A stretch of DNA of 64,000 nucleotides, from contig JADKCF010000047.1 in the NCBI GenBank assembly GCA_016714765.1, positions 1 through 64,000 on the forward strand, written 5' to 3'. The DNA is from Saprospiraceae bacterium. GTDB taxonomy: Bacteria; Bacteroidota; Bacteroidia; Chitinophagales; Saprospiraceae. The notes beneath the pieces were generated by a model. The model saw nothing but the letters and a program-made list of their open reading frames with translations, searched no databases and had not been told where the DNA came from. A program made the position numbers and the translations under genes. Positions 49,817 through 60,546 of the stretch are shown here, piece after piece. The number at the start of each line of letters is the position of its first letter. Position 1 is the stretch's first letter.

Positions 49817-50770
49817 TTATCCACGCTCATGCTCCTTTTTGTATTTCAATGATAATAATACACCTGCAATGACTGAAACTAAGATTACACTCAATGAAAG
49901 TCCAATGGAAAGATGATAATGGTTTGCCAAAATAAGTTTTACCCCAACATAAAGTAAGATGACTGTCAAGCTGTATTTAAGATAGTGGAATGAATCCAGC
50001 ATATTGGCAACAAAAAAATACATGGACCGCAATCCCATGATGGCAAAAATATTGGAAGTAAATACAATGAACGGATCTGTGGTAATCCCAAGAATGGCAG
50101 GGATACTATCAAGAGCAAAGATGACATCTGTAAATTCGATAAGGATGAGCGCAAGCAAAAGTGGAGTTGCGATGTACAAACCTTTTTTTCTTAAGATAAA
50201 CTTTTCACTGTCTATTCTGCCTGTCACAGGTATTAATTTCCTTACCATCTTATAAATCAATGATTTCTTTGGGTCGAATTCAGATTCTTCATCAGAAAAA
50301 ACCATTTTTATGGCGGTAAAAATCAGAAATGCACCAAATAAGTAGGTTGTCCACGTAAATTTTTCGATCAGCATCACTCCAAAAACAATCATGGTGCCCC
50401 TGAAGAACAATGCTCCTAATATCCCCCAAAACAAAACCCTGTGCTGATACTTCAGAGGAATCCTGAAAGATTTAAAAATGATGGCTATTACAAAAATATT
50501 GTCAATACTAAGGGTCAACTCTATAATGTATCCCGTCAAATACTCAACGGAGGACTGCCATGGACTAGCATTGATGGCGGTCTCGCCCAACCAGTTTTGT
50601 GAATAAATCAAATATATTACTCCAGAAAAAAGGATGCCTAATGTGGACCATACGATAGTCCATTTAGTAGCCTCCTTATATGAAATTTCATGGGCCTCCT
50701 TGTTGAAAACCCCTAAATCTATTGCTAAAAAGATAGCAATCATTGATAAAAATAAAGTCCAGACTATCAT
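49817..50770 (-). CDS. TerC/Alx family membrane protein
   Basis: 317 residues, about nine membrane helices, with the family sequence LTGYIIELTLSIDNIFVIA and FTDVIFALDSIPAILGIT, both containing acidic residues inside the membrane thought to move Mn2+ or Ca2+. The family is linked to manganese export and metal loading of exported proteins. Monocistronic. An inverted repeat lies 36 bases upstream of its start. Confidence 0.88.
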   Translation of the reverse strand: MIVWTLFLSMIAIFLAIDLGVFNKEAHEISYKEATKWTIVWSTLGILFSGVIYLIYSQNWLGETAINASPWQSSVEYLTGYIIELTLSIDNIFVIAIIFKSFRIPLKYQHRVLFWGILGALFFRGTMIVFGVMLIEKFTWTTYLFGAFLIFTAIKMVFSDEESEFDPKKSLIYKMVRKLIPVTGRIDSEKFILRKKGLYIATPLLLALILIEFTDVIFALDSIPAILGITTDPFIVFTSNIFAIMGLRSMYFFVANMLDSFHYLKYSLTVILLYVGVKLILANHYHLSIGLSLSVILVSVIAGVLLSLKYKKEHERG

Positions 50771-51092
50771 GTAATATTATGGGTCATTTTCCTAAAAATT
50801 GTAAAATACAGTTTTGAAAACTGTATATGGTTAGCAAAAAATAATGAATGTATTTTTTGTAACCTTAAAGTCTATTAACATTCATTTTGGCAATAGGTTA
50901 AAAATGAACATATTTTGACGTGGTGCAAAAGTACAAAAAATAATGAATTTTTAATTTAAGGTTAAAACAAAAAAGAGATCTTCGTTAATGTCCTGAATTA
51001 TTTGCTTTAATTATAAATCATGACATTCGTCATACTACTTCCAGACTTTTGACAATTCTACTTATCTTTGCTTTCTAATAACACAAACTAAA
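50771..51092. other. divergent intergenic region upstream of the electron-transfer cluster
   Basis: AT-rich region between TerC (minus) and the plus-strand cytochrome cluster. It holds a perfect inverted repeat at 50806-50826 near TerC and a TATCTTTG -7-like element at 51063-51070 about 22 bases before the GTG at 51093. The nearest upstream TTG-like box is not at the expected distance. No coding potential seen. Confidence 0.5.
50806..50826. promoter_or_regulatory. 21-base palindrome upstream of the TerC gene
   Basis: ATACAGTTTT and AAAACTGTAT flank a single G, giving a perfect palindrome. Symmetry and position suggest an operator or a leader hairpin; no long T run follows on either strand, so a terminator is less likely. 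Confidence 0.4.
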
Positions 51093-51959
51093 GTGTCCCC
51101 AACTCTCCATAAGATTTATATTTCAGTTTTGATTGCCATCGTGGTCATTGTGACCATTTATCTTGTATTGAATGGTTCAACTTATTACAGCACCAGCATC
51201 CAGGAGCGTTTTTATCACCCCGATCACAATCATCTTAAGCCAAGCGGGATGTATGGGCATGGTTTGGGCATTATAGGAACCTTATTAATTCTTATTGGTG
51301 TATTTGGTTATATGGCCAGAAAAAGGTTCAGATCACTGGGGAGAATTGGTGTGCTAAAGCACTGGCTCGAATTTCACATATTTTTATGTACCCTTGGTCC
51401 TGTAATGGTCTTGTTTCATACAGCATTTAAATTTGGAGGGATTGTTTCCATTAGTTTCTGGAGTATGGTGGCAGTTGTAGCCAGTGGCGTAATCGGCAGG
51501 TTTATATATTTACAGATTCCACGCACTATTCAAGGCAGAGAGTTAAGCCTGCACGAAATTCAGGAAATGAAAACTGTAAATAATTCCACCAGAAGCCAAA
51601 ATTTTAGTGCCGTATCCCTTAATATAGGGGAACTGATCAAGTCAACTTCATTAAAATCTAGTGGTGAGTACAAAGGTATTGCTGGATTGATTCAGCAGTA
51701 TGCGGATGAATACAGTGCCAAAAAAACAATTTATTTACGATTATCATCCGACAACCTGTCTAAAAGCGATTTGGCAGGAATCATGAAATTAGTTTCCAAT
51801 GAAATGGCATTGACAAGAAAAATCCAACGGTTGGTGACCATGCAGAAACTCTTCAGATATTGGCATATTGCTCACCTGCCATTTGCTCTGATTATGCTGA
51901 TCATCATGATTATACACGTCACAGTCACATTGACATTTGGTTATAAATGGATATTTTAA
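51093..51959 (+). CDS. b-type cytochrome-like membrane protein
   Basis: 288 residues from a GTG (no ATG available). Membrane segments include YISVLIAIVVIVTIYLVL, GIIGTLLILIGVFGYMA, WLEFHIFLCTLGPVMVLFHT, a fourth near 125-145, and IAHLPFALIMLIIMIIHVTV. Histidines placed in or near helices (GHGLG, KHWLEFH, LFHTAF, YWHIAH, IIHVT) would allow one or two hemes b, as in ferric-reductase or thiosulfate-reductase cytochrome b proteins. A soluble loop separates the last two segments. Its stop is two bases before the flavoprotein ATG and the two are probably one complex. It is the first gene of the multiheme cluster and would carry electrons across the inner membrane. Family assignment is by pattern only. 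Confidence 0.6.
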   Translation: MSPTLHKIYISVLIAIVVIVTIYLVLNGSTYYSTSIQERFYHPDHNHLKPSGMYGHGLGIIGTLLILIGVFGYMARKRFRSLGRIGVLKHWLEFHIFLCTLGPVMVLFHTAFKFGGIVSISFWSMVAVVASGVIGRFIYLQIPRTIQGRELSLHEIQEMKTVNNSTRSQNFSAVSLNIGELIKSTSLKSSGEYKGIAGLIQQYADEYSAKKTIYLRLSSDNLSKSDLAGIMKLVSNEMALTRKIQRLVTMQKLFRYWHIAHLPFALIMLIIMIIHVTVTLTFGYKWIF

Positions 51960-51960
51960 G

Positions 51961-53283
51961 ATGGAAGAAATCATCATTTATGGTATTGTAGGATTGATTT
52001 GCATCATTATTCTGTATATTTATATCAGAAAACTTAAAAATGAATCTGAGGCTGTCGGAGAAAAAATAGAGAAAGCAAAAGAAGATGGCGTTTATGAACC
52101 TGTATCACTCTATCCTTATATTGATGAAGACAACTGCATCAGAAGTGGTGCCTGCGTCATAGCATGTCCCGAAAAAGAAATCATTGGCATCAGGAATGGT
52201 CGTGCTACACTTATCCATGCGTCCAAGTGCATCGGTCATGGTGCATGTTTTCATGCATGCCCTGTAGAAGCCATTTCACTCAAAATTGGCACTGAAAAAA
52301 GAGGTGTAGATCTGCCACATGTGAGTCAAAATTTCGAAACCAATGCCCAAGGTATTTATATTGCCGGCGAACTTGGAGGTATGGGATTAATAAAAAACAG
52401 TGTAGAGCAAGGCAAACAAGCGGTCGAAAATATATATGCAACCATAGACAAAAATCATAAGGCTGATTTTGATCTTGTAATAGTAGGTGCCGGCCCTGCA
52501 GGCATTTCAGCCTCATTACAGGCGAAAAAAATGGGTTTAAAGGCCGTTACTCTCGAGCAGGACTCCTTGGGTGGGACAGTCTATAATTTTCCGCGTGCAA
52601 AAATTGTAATGACATCCCCTATGGACTTGCCTGGTTATGGAAAAATAAAGTTTTTTCAAACTAGTAAATCTGAATTGCTCGACCTATGGCAAGAAGTGAT
52701 AGCTAAAAACAATATAAAAATTATAGAAAACTCCAAGGTGGAAGCTATCGGGAAAAAAGATGGTGAGTTTGAATTAACAACTATAAAAGGTGTTTCATAC
52801 TCAGCCAACAAAGTACTGCTTGCGATCGGCCGTAGAGGAAGTCCGCGCAAGCTGGATGTGAAAGGAGAACATTTGGGAAAGGTTGCCTATAAACTTTTGG
52901 AGCCTGAATTGATTCAGGATAAAAACATTCTGGTTGTCGGAGGTGGAGACTCGGCTATAGAGAGTGCTCTGTTGCTAGCAGATGACAATAAGGTGACACT
53001 TTCCTACAGAAGCGAAAAATTCAATAGGTTGAAGCCATTGAATAATCAAAACATAGAAGAGGCAATACGGAGTGGAAAATTAAACATGTTGTTTGAGTCT
53101 AATGTCCTTGAAATCAAAGAAGGTCAAGTGTTACTGCAAACAAAAGACAAACCTGATTTGAAAATAGACAATGATCTTGTATATATATTTGCCGGTGGTG
53201 AACTTCCCACCCAGTTTCTGCAAAAAGCAGGTGTCGAGATATCCAAAAGGTTTAATTACACTATGATGTCACATAAAAAGTAA
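51961..53283 (+). CDS. membrane-anchored Fe-S/FAD pyridine nucleotide oxidoreductase
   Basis: 440 residues from the ATG at 51961; the frame opens at 51937 but overlaps the upstream gene. One N-terminal membrane helix (IYGIVGLICIIILYIYI) precedes two [4Fe-4S] motifs (CIRSGACVIACPEKEI and CIGHGACFHACPVEA), the FAD-binding VIVGAGPAGISASLQA and an NAD(P)-binding NILVVGGGDSAIESAL, as in thioredoxin-reductase-like flavoproteins. It would take electrons from NAD(P)H or ferredoxin in the cytoplasm, or give them back, and pass them to the cytochrome b-like protein beside it. The following 23-heme cytochrome starts three bases after the stop. Confidence 0.8.
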   Translation: MEEIIIYGIVGLICIIILYIYIRKLKNESEAVGEKIEKAKEDGVYEPVSLYPYIDEDNCIRSGACVIACPEKEIIGIRNGRATLIHASKCIGHGACFHACPVEAISLKIGTEKRGVDLPHVSQNFETNAQGIYIAGELGGMGLIKNSVEQGKQAVENIYATIDKNHKADFDLVIVGAGPAGISASLQAKKMGLKAVTLEQDSLGGTVYNFPRAKIVMTSPMDLPGYGKIKFFQTSKSELLDLWQEVIAKNNIKIIENSKVEAIGKKDGEFELTTIKGVSYSANKVLLAIGRRGSPRKLDVKGEHLGKVAYKLLEPELIQDKNILVVGGGDSAIESALLLADDNKVTLSYRSEKFNRLKPLNNQNIEEAIRSGKLNMLFESNVLEIKEGQVLLQTKDKPDLKIDNDLVYIFAGGELPTQFLQKAGVEISKRFNYTMMSHKK

Positions 53284-53286
53284 GAG

Positions 53287-55137
53287 TTGAAAAGGACCTT
53301 GATAAATATACTTATAAATTGGCTGGCATCAATTGCCTTCATTCAATTTTTATTACTATCCGGACCTGTTAGTAGTCAAATTTCTCCGGGAAAACTCACC
53401 AAGGCTCATACAGCACTCGAAGGCATCAGCAACTGTACTGCCTGTCATGATCTGGGTGCCAAGATTTCAGAACAAAAGTGCCTGGATTGCCATAAACAGT
53501 TAAAAAACAGAATCACGCAAAATAAAGGATATCACGTCTCAAAAGATATAAAGGGTAAACAATGTATTACCTGCCACAGTGAACATCATGGGGTGAATTT
53601 TGAGATGATAAGATTTGACAAAAAAACTTTTAATCATAGTCTGACCGGATACGAGCTGAAAGGTGCTCATAAAAAAGCAGAAAATTGTGCAAAATGCCAT
53701 GATGAAGAGCATATTTCCGATTTTAAATTAAAGCAAAATAAAAACACTTATTTGGGTCTCGACCCTAAATGTATATCCTGTCATGAGGATTACCATCAAA
53801 AAACGATGGATAATGACTGTACAAAATGTCATAATTATGATGAATTTAAACCGGCTTCTTTCTTTAACCATAGTAAAACAGACTATGCTCTCACTGGCGC
53901 TCACATAAAAGTGGATTGTGCCAAGTGTCATAAAGTGGAAATGAAAAATGGTAAAAAATTCCAGCAATTTGCAGGTATTCCATTCAAAAACTGTAATTCA
54001 TGTCATAAAGACCATCACAATGGAGAATTTGGCACGGACTGCAAATCCTGTCATGATACAGAATCTTTCAGCAAAATGAGGTCCACATCAGCATTTAACC
54101 ACAATCTCACAGGTTTTGCTCTGGAAGGCAAACATAAAACCATAGACTGTAAAAAATGTCATGATGGCCGGCCTGGAACCAAAGATACATACAAGGAATA
54201 TGAGGGTATTAAGGATATCCAATGTCTGAGTTGTCATCAGGACGTACACGAAAGTAAATTGGGTAAAGACTGTAAATCTTGTCATGGTCAGCTAAGCTTT
54301 GCCTTAAAAAATATACCTGTTTCTTTTAACCATGACTTTACAGGGTATAAACTGGAAGGCAAACATATCGCCGTAGACTGTCGAAAATGTCACACGAAGC
54401 AATATATGACCGCAACACTGCAGCATGATGCTTGTAAAAATTGTCACCAGGACTATCATAATGGAGAATTTGCATCTATATCTGAAAATGATTGCAGGGT
54501 ATGTCATGACACAGAGGGGTTTACTGAAAGCAGTTTCGATTTTGCCAGGCACGACCAGTCAGCTTTTCCGCTCAAAGGTTCACATCAAGCCACCCCTTGT
54601 TTTGAATGTCACAAAACAGATGGTAAGCAATGGAAATTCCGTAATATAGGCAGCAAATGTATAGATTGCCATGACAACCTACATGAAGGCTTTATTTCAC
54701 AAAAGTTTATACCTGATAATGACTGTAATGCCTGTCATAACAGTGACAACTGGGTAAGTGTCAGTTTTGATCATTCGAAAACTAAGTTTGAATTAAAAGG
54801 AAAACACGAAGCCATTTCATGCAGGTCTTGTCACTTCGAAACCACAGACCAAAAAACCTTACAGAAATTTATCAATCTGGACCAAAAGTGTGCCTCATGC
54901 CATGACAATATACATGGAAGTCAGTTTGAAAAAGAAGGCATCACAGATTGTAAACGCTGCCATGGATTTGAAAAATGGGATAGAAGCAACTTCAACCATG
55001 ATAATACCTTGTTTAAACTCGAAGGCGCCCACCTTAAAGCAGATTGTAATAGATGCCACCATTCAGAAACCAAAGATGGTGTTGCCACAATCATATATAA
55101 AACAGGGAAGCTGACTTGTACAGATTGTCATCAATAG
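53287..55137 (+). CDS. multiheme cytochrome c with 23 CXXCH motifs
   Basis: 616 residues from a TTG. A signal peptide (about residues 8-30, ending SSQ) sends it to the periplasm. By eye I count 23 CXXCH sites, from CTACH near residue 51 to CTDCH at the C-terminus. A block of the form F(D/N)H..T.F.L.GKH....C.KCH recurs seven times (for example FNHSLTGYELKGAH and FDHSKTKFELKGKH); its two extra histidines are likely distal heme ligands. No Met-type ligation pattern is seen, so low-potential bis-His hemes are expected. The shared block also occurs in the two large cytochromes downstream, showing common ancestry. The protein is probably the periplasmic electron carrier of the cluster. Confidence 0.88.
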   Translation: MKRTLINILINWLASIAFIQFLLLSGPVSSQISPGKLTKAHTALEGISNCTACHDLGAKISEQKCLDCHKQLKNRITQNKGYHVSKDIKGKQCITCHSEHHGVNFEMIRFDKKTFNHSLTGYELKGAHKKAENCAKCHDEEHISDFKLKQNKNTYLGLDPKCISCHEDYHQKTMDNDCTKCHNYDEFKPASFFNHSKTDYALTGAHIKVDCAKCHKVEMKNGKKFQQFAGIPFKNCNSCHKDHHNGEFGTDCKSCHDTESFSKMRSTSAFNHNLTGFALEGKHKTIDCKKCHDGRPGTKDTYKEYEGIKDIQCLSCHQDVHESKLGKDCKSCHGQLSFALKNIPVSFNHDFTGYKLEGKHIAVDCRKCHTKQYMTATLQHDACKNCHQDYHNGEFASISENDCRVCHDTEGFTESSFDFARHDQSAFPLKGSHQATPCFECHKTDGKQWKFRNIGSKCIDCHDNLHEGFISQKFIPDNDCNACHNSDNWVSVSFDHSKTKFELKGKHEAISCRSCHFETTDQKTLQKFINLDQKCASCHDNIHGSQFEKEGITDCKRCHGFEKWDRSNFNHDNTLFKLEGAHLKADCNRCHHSETKDGVATIIYKTGKLTCTDCHQ

Positions 55138-55301
55138 TCTTTTTCAGCTTCAGTATATGAGTAATATCATAGAATATATATGCAAAAAAATTTTACATTC
55201 CAATGACAAACACCTATCTTGCGGTGTCAATTAGTCAGTGATCCCCAAGGTATTTTCTTTTAACACCATTTGTAAAAAGAAAAGTATTATAAAGAATACT
55301 T
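55138..55301. other. short intergenic region before the giant cytochrome
   Basis: AT-rich, with an imperfect stem formed by ACACC and GGTGT near 55209-55227. No convincing promoter or terminator. The gap may separate two transcription units of the cluster. Confidence 0.3.
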
Positions 55302-58300
55302 ATGTATAAGTTTTTATTATTAATAATATTACTGACGACTTTATTTAACTGTTCATTTTTAATGGGCCAATCGCCTCATGGTAAAGAATTCAATGTAAAT
55401 TGTGCGAGTTGTCACCATCCGGAAAATTGGTCTTACCAACAAAATAAATCTACTTTCACTCACGATAGCACATCATTTCCTCTTACAGGGCAGCATAAAG
55501 ACCTGAATTGCAGGTCTTGCCACCAAACATTAGAATTTGATAAAACTGAAAGCAATTGCGTATCATGTCATCTTGACGTGCATCAAATGACGGTAGGAAA
55601 TGATTGCGCCCGATGCCATACTCCTCAGTCATGGATAGTAGAAAATATCACACAGTTGCATGAAAATGTTTCATTTCCACTTATGGGCGTGCATGCAAAT
55701 ATCAACTGTAATGATTGCCATATCAGTGAAACCAATGTAAGATTTTCTCCTACTGGTGTGACTTGTATCGATTGTCATAGAACGGACTACGTCAACACTA
55801 CCAAGCCAGACCACACTAAAAACAACTTCAGTCTTGATTGTGCGGCTTGTCATGGATTGAATGGGGCAGAATGGAATACTGATAAGGTGGACCATAGTTT
55901 TTTTCCTCTTGAGCAAGGACATAATATAGCTGACTGTAAAGCATGCCATAAGTCTGAAGATTATTCTATCATTTCTGCCGATTGTTTTACATGTCATCAG
56001 GCAGACTATAATAATACGCTCAACCCTAAGCACCAACTTTCAGGTTTTTCCAATCAGTGTACAGAGTGTCATACAACATCACCCGGATGGAAGCCGGTGA
56101 CCTTCAGTGACCATGATAGCAAGTTTTTCCCTATTTACTCCGGAAAACATAAAGGAGTGTGGAATGATTGTGTAGAGTGCCACAGCAATTCATCAGATTT
56201 TTCGTCTTTTACTTGTATTTCTTGTCATAAAAACCCGGAAACTGACGATATTCATAAAACCATATCCGGATATAATTACAATAACGGTGCCTGTTTGGCA
56301 TGTCATCCTACCGGAAGTGCAGAAATGGCTTTTGATCATAACAGTACAAATTTCCCCCTGACCGGTGCACATAAAACTACAGATTGTCTATTGTGCCATA
56401 CTAATGGATATGCTGGCACCTCTACAGCATGTATAGATTGCCATTCAACAGATTACAATACAACAGCAAACCCTAAACACGGTCAACTAGGGCTATCCAC
56501 AGATTGTAAAACTTGTCATACGACAGATCCGGGCTGGACTCCGGCTTCGTTTTCAGATCACAATAATTACTATCCCTTAATTGGTGCACATGGGCTGATT
56601 TCAAACAATTGTATTGCATGCCACAATGGAGACTATACCAATACACCCAATAACTGTTATGGTTGTCATAAAACTGATTACAATGATGCCAAAACTCCAG
56701 ATCATTCACTCAATAATTTTGGACAAGACTGTAAAACCTGCCATAGTGAAGATGCCTGGCAACCTTCTACCTTCAACCATGATGGTTTGTATTTTCCTAT
56801 CTTCAGTGGCAAACATAATGGTCAATGGTCAGAATGCGTAGATTGTCATACGATTAATGGTGACTTTAAACAGTTTACCTGCATCAGTTGTCATAAAAAT
56901 CCTGAGACTAATAGTGTACATCAGGGTGTCAATGGATATTCATATTCTGACAATGCTTGTCTTGCCTGCCATCCCACTGGAAGTGCAGATATGGTATTCG
57001 ATCACAACACAACCGATTTCCCACTGACCGGAGCACATACATCTACAGATTGCATCAGCTGCCATGCAGCAGGATATGTAGGTACTTCTACCTTGTGCGT
57101 GGATTGTCATAGTACTGATTTTAACACAACTGCTAACCCAAATCATTTACAACTAGGTTTGTCAAAAGACTGTAAATCATGCCACTCCACCAATCCGGGC
57201 TGGAGTCCGGCGACATTTATAGATCATAATTCATTCTATGCGCTTAATGGTGCACATGCTTTGATAGCCAATGATTGTGCACGTTGTCATAACGGAAATT
57301 ACACAAATACACCCAACACCTGTTATGCCTGTCACACCGATGACTATGCGTCTACTAATAATCCCAGTCACTTACAGCTGCTTTTCCCAACTGAATGTTC
57401 GACATGTCATACTGAGAGTGTATGGACACCATCGACATTTGATCATGACGGGCAGTATTTCCCAATCAAAAGTGGTAAACATCTCGGTGTCTGGACAGAA
57501 TGTATAGAATGCCATGGCACACCTGGAAAATGGGCAGAATTTACATGTATCACTTGTCATCAGAATCCTGAAACAAATACCCAACATACTGGCGTAAATG
57601 GCTATTCCTACTTCAGCCCTGCATGTCTTGCCTGCCACCCTACCGGAGACGCTGAGTTGATATTTGACCATAACTCAACTACATTTCCTCTCACGGGCGC
57701 ACATCTTACCGCAGAATGCTTACAGTGTCACAGTGCAGGATTCCAAGGTACTTCTACAACATGTGCCAGTTGTCATGCTTCAGATTTTAATCAGGCAACT
57801 AATCCAAATCATCAACAACTTAATCTTACCACAGATTGTATTGTTTGCCATACGACATCTCCGGGATGGAGTCCTGCTTCTTTTCCTTTACATAATGAAT
57901 ATTATGTTTTGACAGGTGCACATGCAGCAATAGCCAACAATTGTGCCGGCTGTCATAATGGTGATTATACCAATACGCCTAATAGCTGTGTAGGATGCCA
58001 CAATGCCGAATACACAGCAACTACTGACCCTAACCACATCACTTTGCAATTCCCCACAAATTGTGCCAACTGTCATAGTGAGAATGCTTGGGCGCCATCT
58101 ACTTTTAATCATGATGGACAATATTTCCCTGTATATTCGGGCAAACATCAAGGCACCTGGAGTCAATGTCAGGATTGCCATAATAGTCCTTCTGATTACA
58201 GTCAATTTACGTGTATCACTTGTCACCAAAATCCTGAAACCAATGAAAAGCACACAAGTGTTTCAGGCTATGTTTACAATAGTCCAGCGTGTCTGGCATG

Positions 58301-60543
58301 TCATCCCACAGGTGATGCGAGCGTTATTTTTGATCATAATGCTACTTCTTTTCCTCTCACAGGCGCACATATAGGTGCTGAATGTACTGCTTGTCACTCT
58401 TCGGGATATCAGGGTACTTCTTCAGTATGTCTGGATTGTCATACAGCAGACTTTAACCAGTCTGTCAATCCAAATCACATTACTCTGGGAATATCCACTG
58501 ATTGTACTCAATGCCATACGACTGCAGCGGGATGGAGTCCGGCATCTTTTACAACACACAACAATTATTATGTCATATCAGGTGCACATATTCCTATTGC
58601 AAATGATTGTGCATTATGTCACAATGGCAATTATAACAATACGCCAAGTACATGTACCGGGTGCCACACCCCAGACTACAATAGTACCACCAATCCTGAT
58701 CACGAAGCAGGTATGTTTCCTACCGATTGTGCCAGCTGTCATAATCAGAATGCCTGGACGCCATCCAGCTTTGATCATGCGATATTCTGGCCATTAACCG
58801 GAGCTCACTCAGGTATCGCGGGCAATTGTGTATCTTGCCACAATGGAAATTATAATAATACATCCTCAGAATGTGTGAGCTGTCACCAAACTGATTACAA
58901 TGGTTCTCTGAACCCTAATCACCCAACTCTGGGTCTGAGTACAAACTGTGCTAGCTGTCACATTACTGCACCTGGCTGGAGTCCAGCCACCATGCCCAAT
59001 CACAATGATTTTTACACAATTCAGGGTGCACATATTTCGATTGCAGCTGATTGTGCTGCTTGTCATAATGGCAATTACAGCAACACTCCCAATACATGTG
59101 TCGGATGCCACCAATCAGACTTCAACGCCACAAATAACCCTGACCATGAAGTGAATCAATTCCCAACTAACTGTGTCACCTGCCACAGCCAGGAAGGTTG
59201 GGTGCCTTCGATTTTCGACCATAACTCTGTCTATCCTCTTATCGGGGCACATGCTGCGATATCGGCAAACTGTACGGCATGTCATATTAACAGTAATTAC
59301 AGTTCTACACCAAATACATGTATTGGCTGCCATCAAAATGACTTTAATACAACTTCTGACCCTGACCATGAAGTCAATCAGTTTCCAACAACTTGCACGA
59401 CTTGTCATACCCAGTCGGCATGGACACCGTCTACGTTTGATCATAACACGTTTTATCCACTCACCGGGGCACATTCGACTATTGCAAATAATTGTGCCGG
59501 ATGTCACAATGGAAATTACAACACTACTCCCAACACATGTGCTGGATGCCATCAGAGTGATTTCAATACATCACAAAACCCCAGTCATACAGCGCTTAAT
59601 TTATCTACAGACTGTATAACCTGTCATACTACAGCACCTGGATGGAGTCCGGCCTCAATGCCGAATCATAATGATTTTTATGTACTTGCAGGGGCGCATG
59701 CTGCCATTTCAAATAATTGTGCAGGATGTCACAACGGAAATTACAACAATACACCCAACACATGCGTTGGCTGCCATCAGAGTGATTTCAATAGCACTAT
59801 CAGCCCAAATCATTCCGTCAATCAATTCCCAACTGACTGTGCCAGCTGCCATAATCAAAGTGCGTGGTCGCCTTCAGCATTTAACCACAATACCTTTTAT
59901 CCTCTGACCGGGGCACATGCTACAATAGCCAATGATTGTGTCCAATGCCATATGGGCAACTATAATACAACACCAAATACCTGCGCAGGATGCCACACTC
60001 CGATTTCAACACAGCCCTCAATCCTAATCACAATGCTTTGGGGCTTTCTAATGATTGTGTCAGTTGTCATACCACTGCACCGGGTGGTCACCAGCTACAT
60101 TTTTAATCCATAATAATTTTTACGTTTTGGCTGGTGCTCATACATCACTCAATTGTGTGGAATGTCATAATGGAAACTACAATAACACACCCAACACTTG
60201 TATCGGTTGTCACCAAAGCGACTATAATGGCACCAACAATCCCAACCATGCCAGCGCTCAGTTTCCAACAAACTGTGCATCGTGCCATACACAGTCAGCC
60301 TGGTCACCTTCTACGTTTGATCATGATAATATGTATTTCCCTATATATAGTGGAAAACACGACGGGGAATGGAATCTATGTGCCGACTGTCATTATAACT
60401 CTGGTAACTTCAGTATTTTTTCATGTATCAACTGTCATGAACACAACAATCAAAATGAAGTGAACAATCATCATAATGGTGTACCTGGCTACTCCTATAA
60501 CAGCAATGCCTGCTATTCATGTCACCCTGACGGTGAAAATTAA
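55302..60543 (+). CDS. giant multiheme cytochrome c, about 70 CXXCH motifs, two one-base deletions
   Basis: About 1747 residues after repair. The signal peptide (residues 1-22, ending MGQ) is followed by CXXCH sites at a mean spacing of 25 residues; by eye 63 lie before the first break, one between the breaks and six after. The frame is lost at about 60000 (one base missing; repair gives CHTSDFNTALNPNHN) and again at about 60085 (TTGG read as TGG; repair gives APGWSPATFLIHNN). Every CXXCH continues in register across both breaks, so these are almost surely errors. The core from 56139 repeats every 222 residues with nine hemes, each made of three 74-residue triheme units. F(D/N)H and GAH motifs supply likely distal His ligands. 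Export to the cell surface or periplasm as a long-range electron conductor is inferred. It ends four bases before the barrel gene. Confidence 0.9.
56139..58799 (+). repeat. 666-nt repeats coding for 222-residue, nine-heme units
   Basis: The SGKH codons start at 56139, 56805, 57471 and 58137, so three successive intervals are exactly 666 nt. Each unit carries nine CXXCH in the same order, beginning SGKH.G.W..C..CH and including ACLACHPTG, FPLTGAH and NTPN.C.GCH. The fourth unit diverges near its end and is followed by shorter triheme units of 73-75 residues to about 60090; the SGKH element returns once near 60350. Copies differ at many bases, so the expansion is not recent. Confidence 0.9.
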
Positions 60544-60546
60544 AAA

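Noticed and set aside
50771..51092. A manganese (yybP-ykoY) riboswitch upstream of TerC.
   Set aside because: Only a simple palindrome is present; the multi-helix junction of that riboswitch is not visible.
55671..59552. Several minus-strand open frames of 80-145 codons opposite the giant cytochrome (for example 55671-56036, 57888-58253, 59115-59552).
   Set aside because: They mirror the repeated CXXCH codons of the plus strand and carry no recognisable domain; a shadow effect of the repeat.
56139..60500. Regular repeats first considered as a CRISPR-like or satellite array.
   Set aside because: The period is in frame, the copies differ at codon third positions, and all code for heme-binding units; this is protein repetition.
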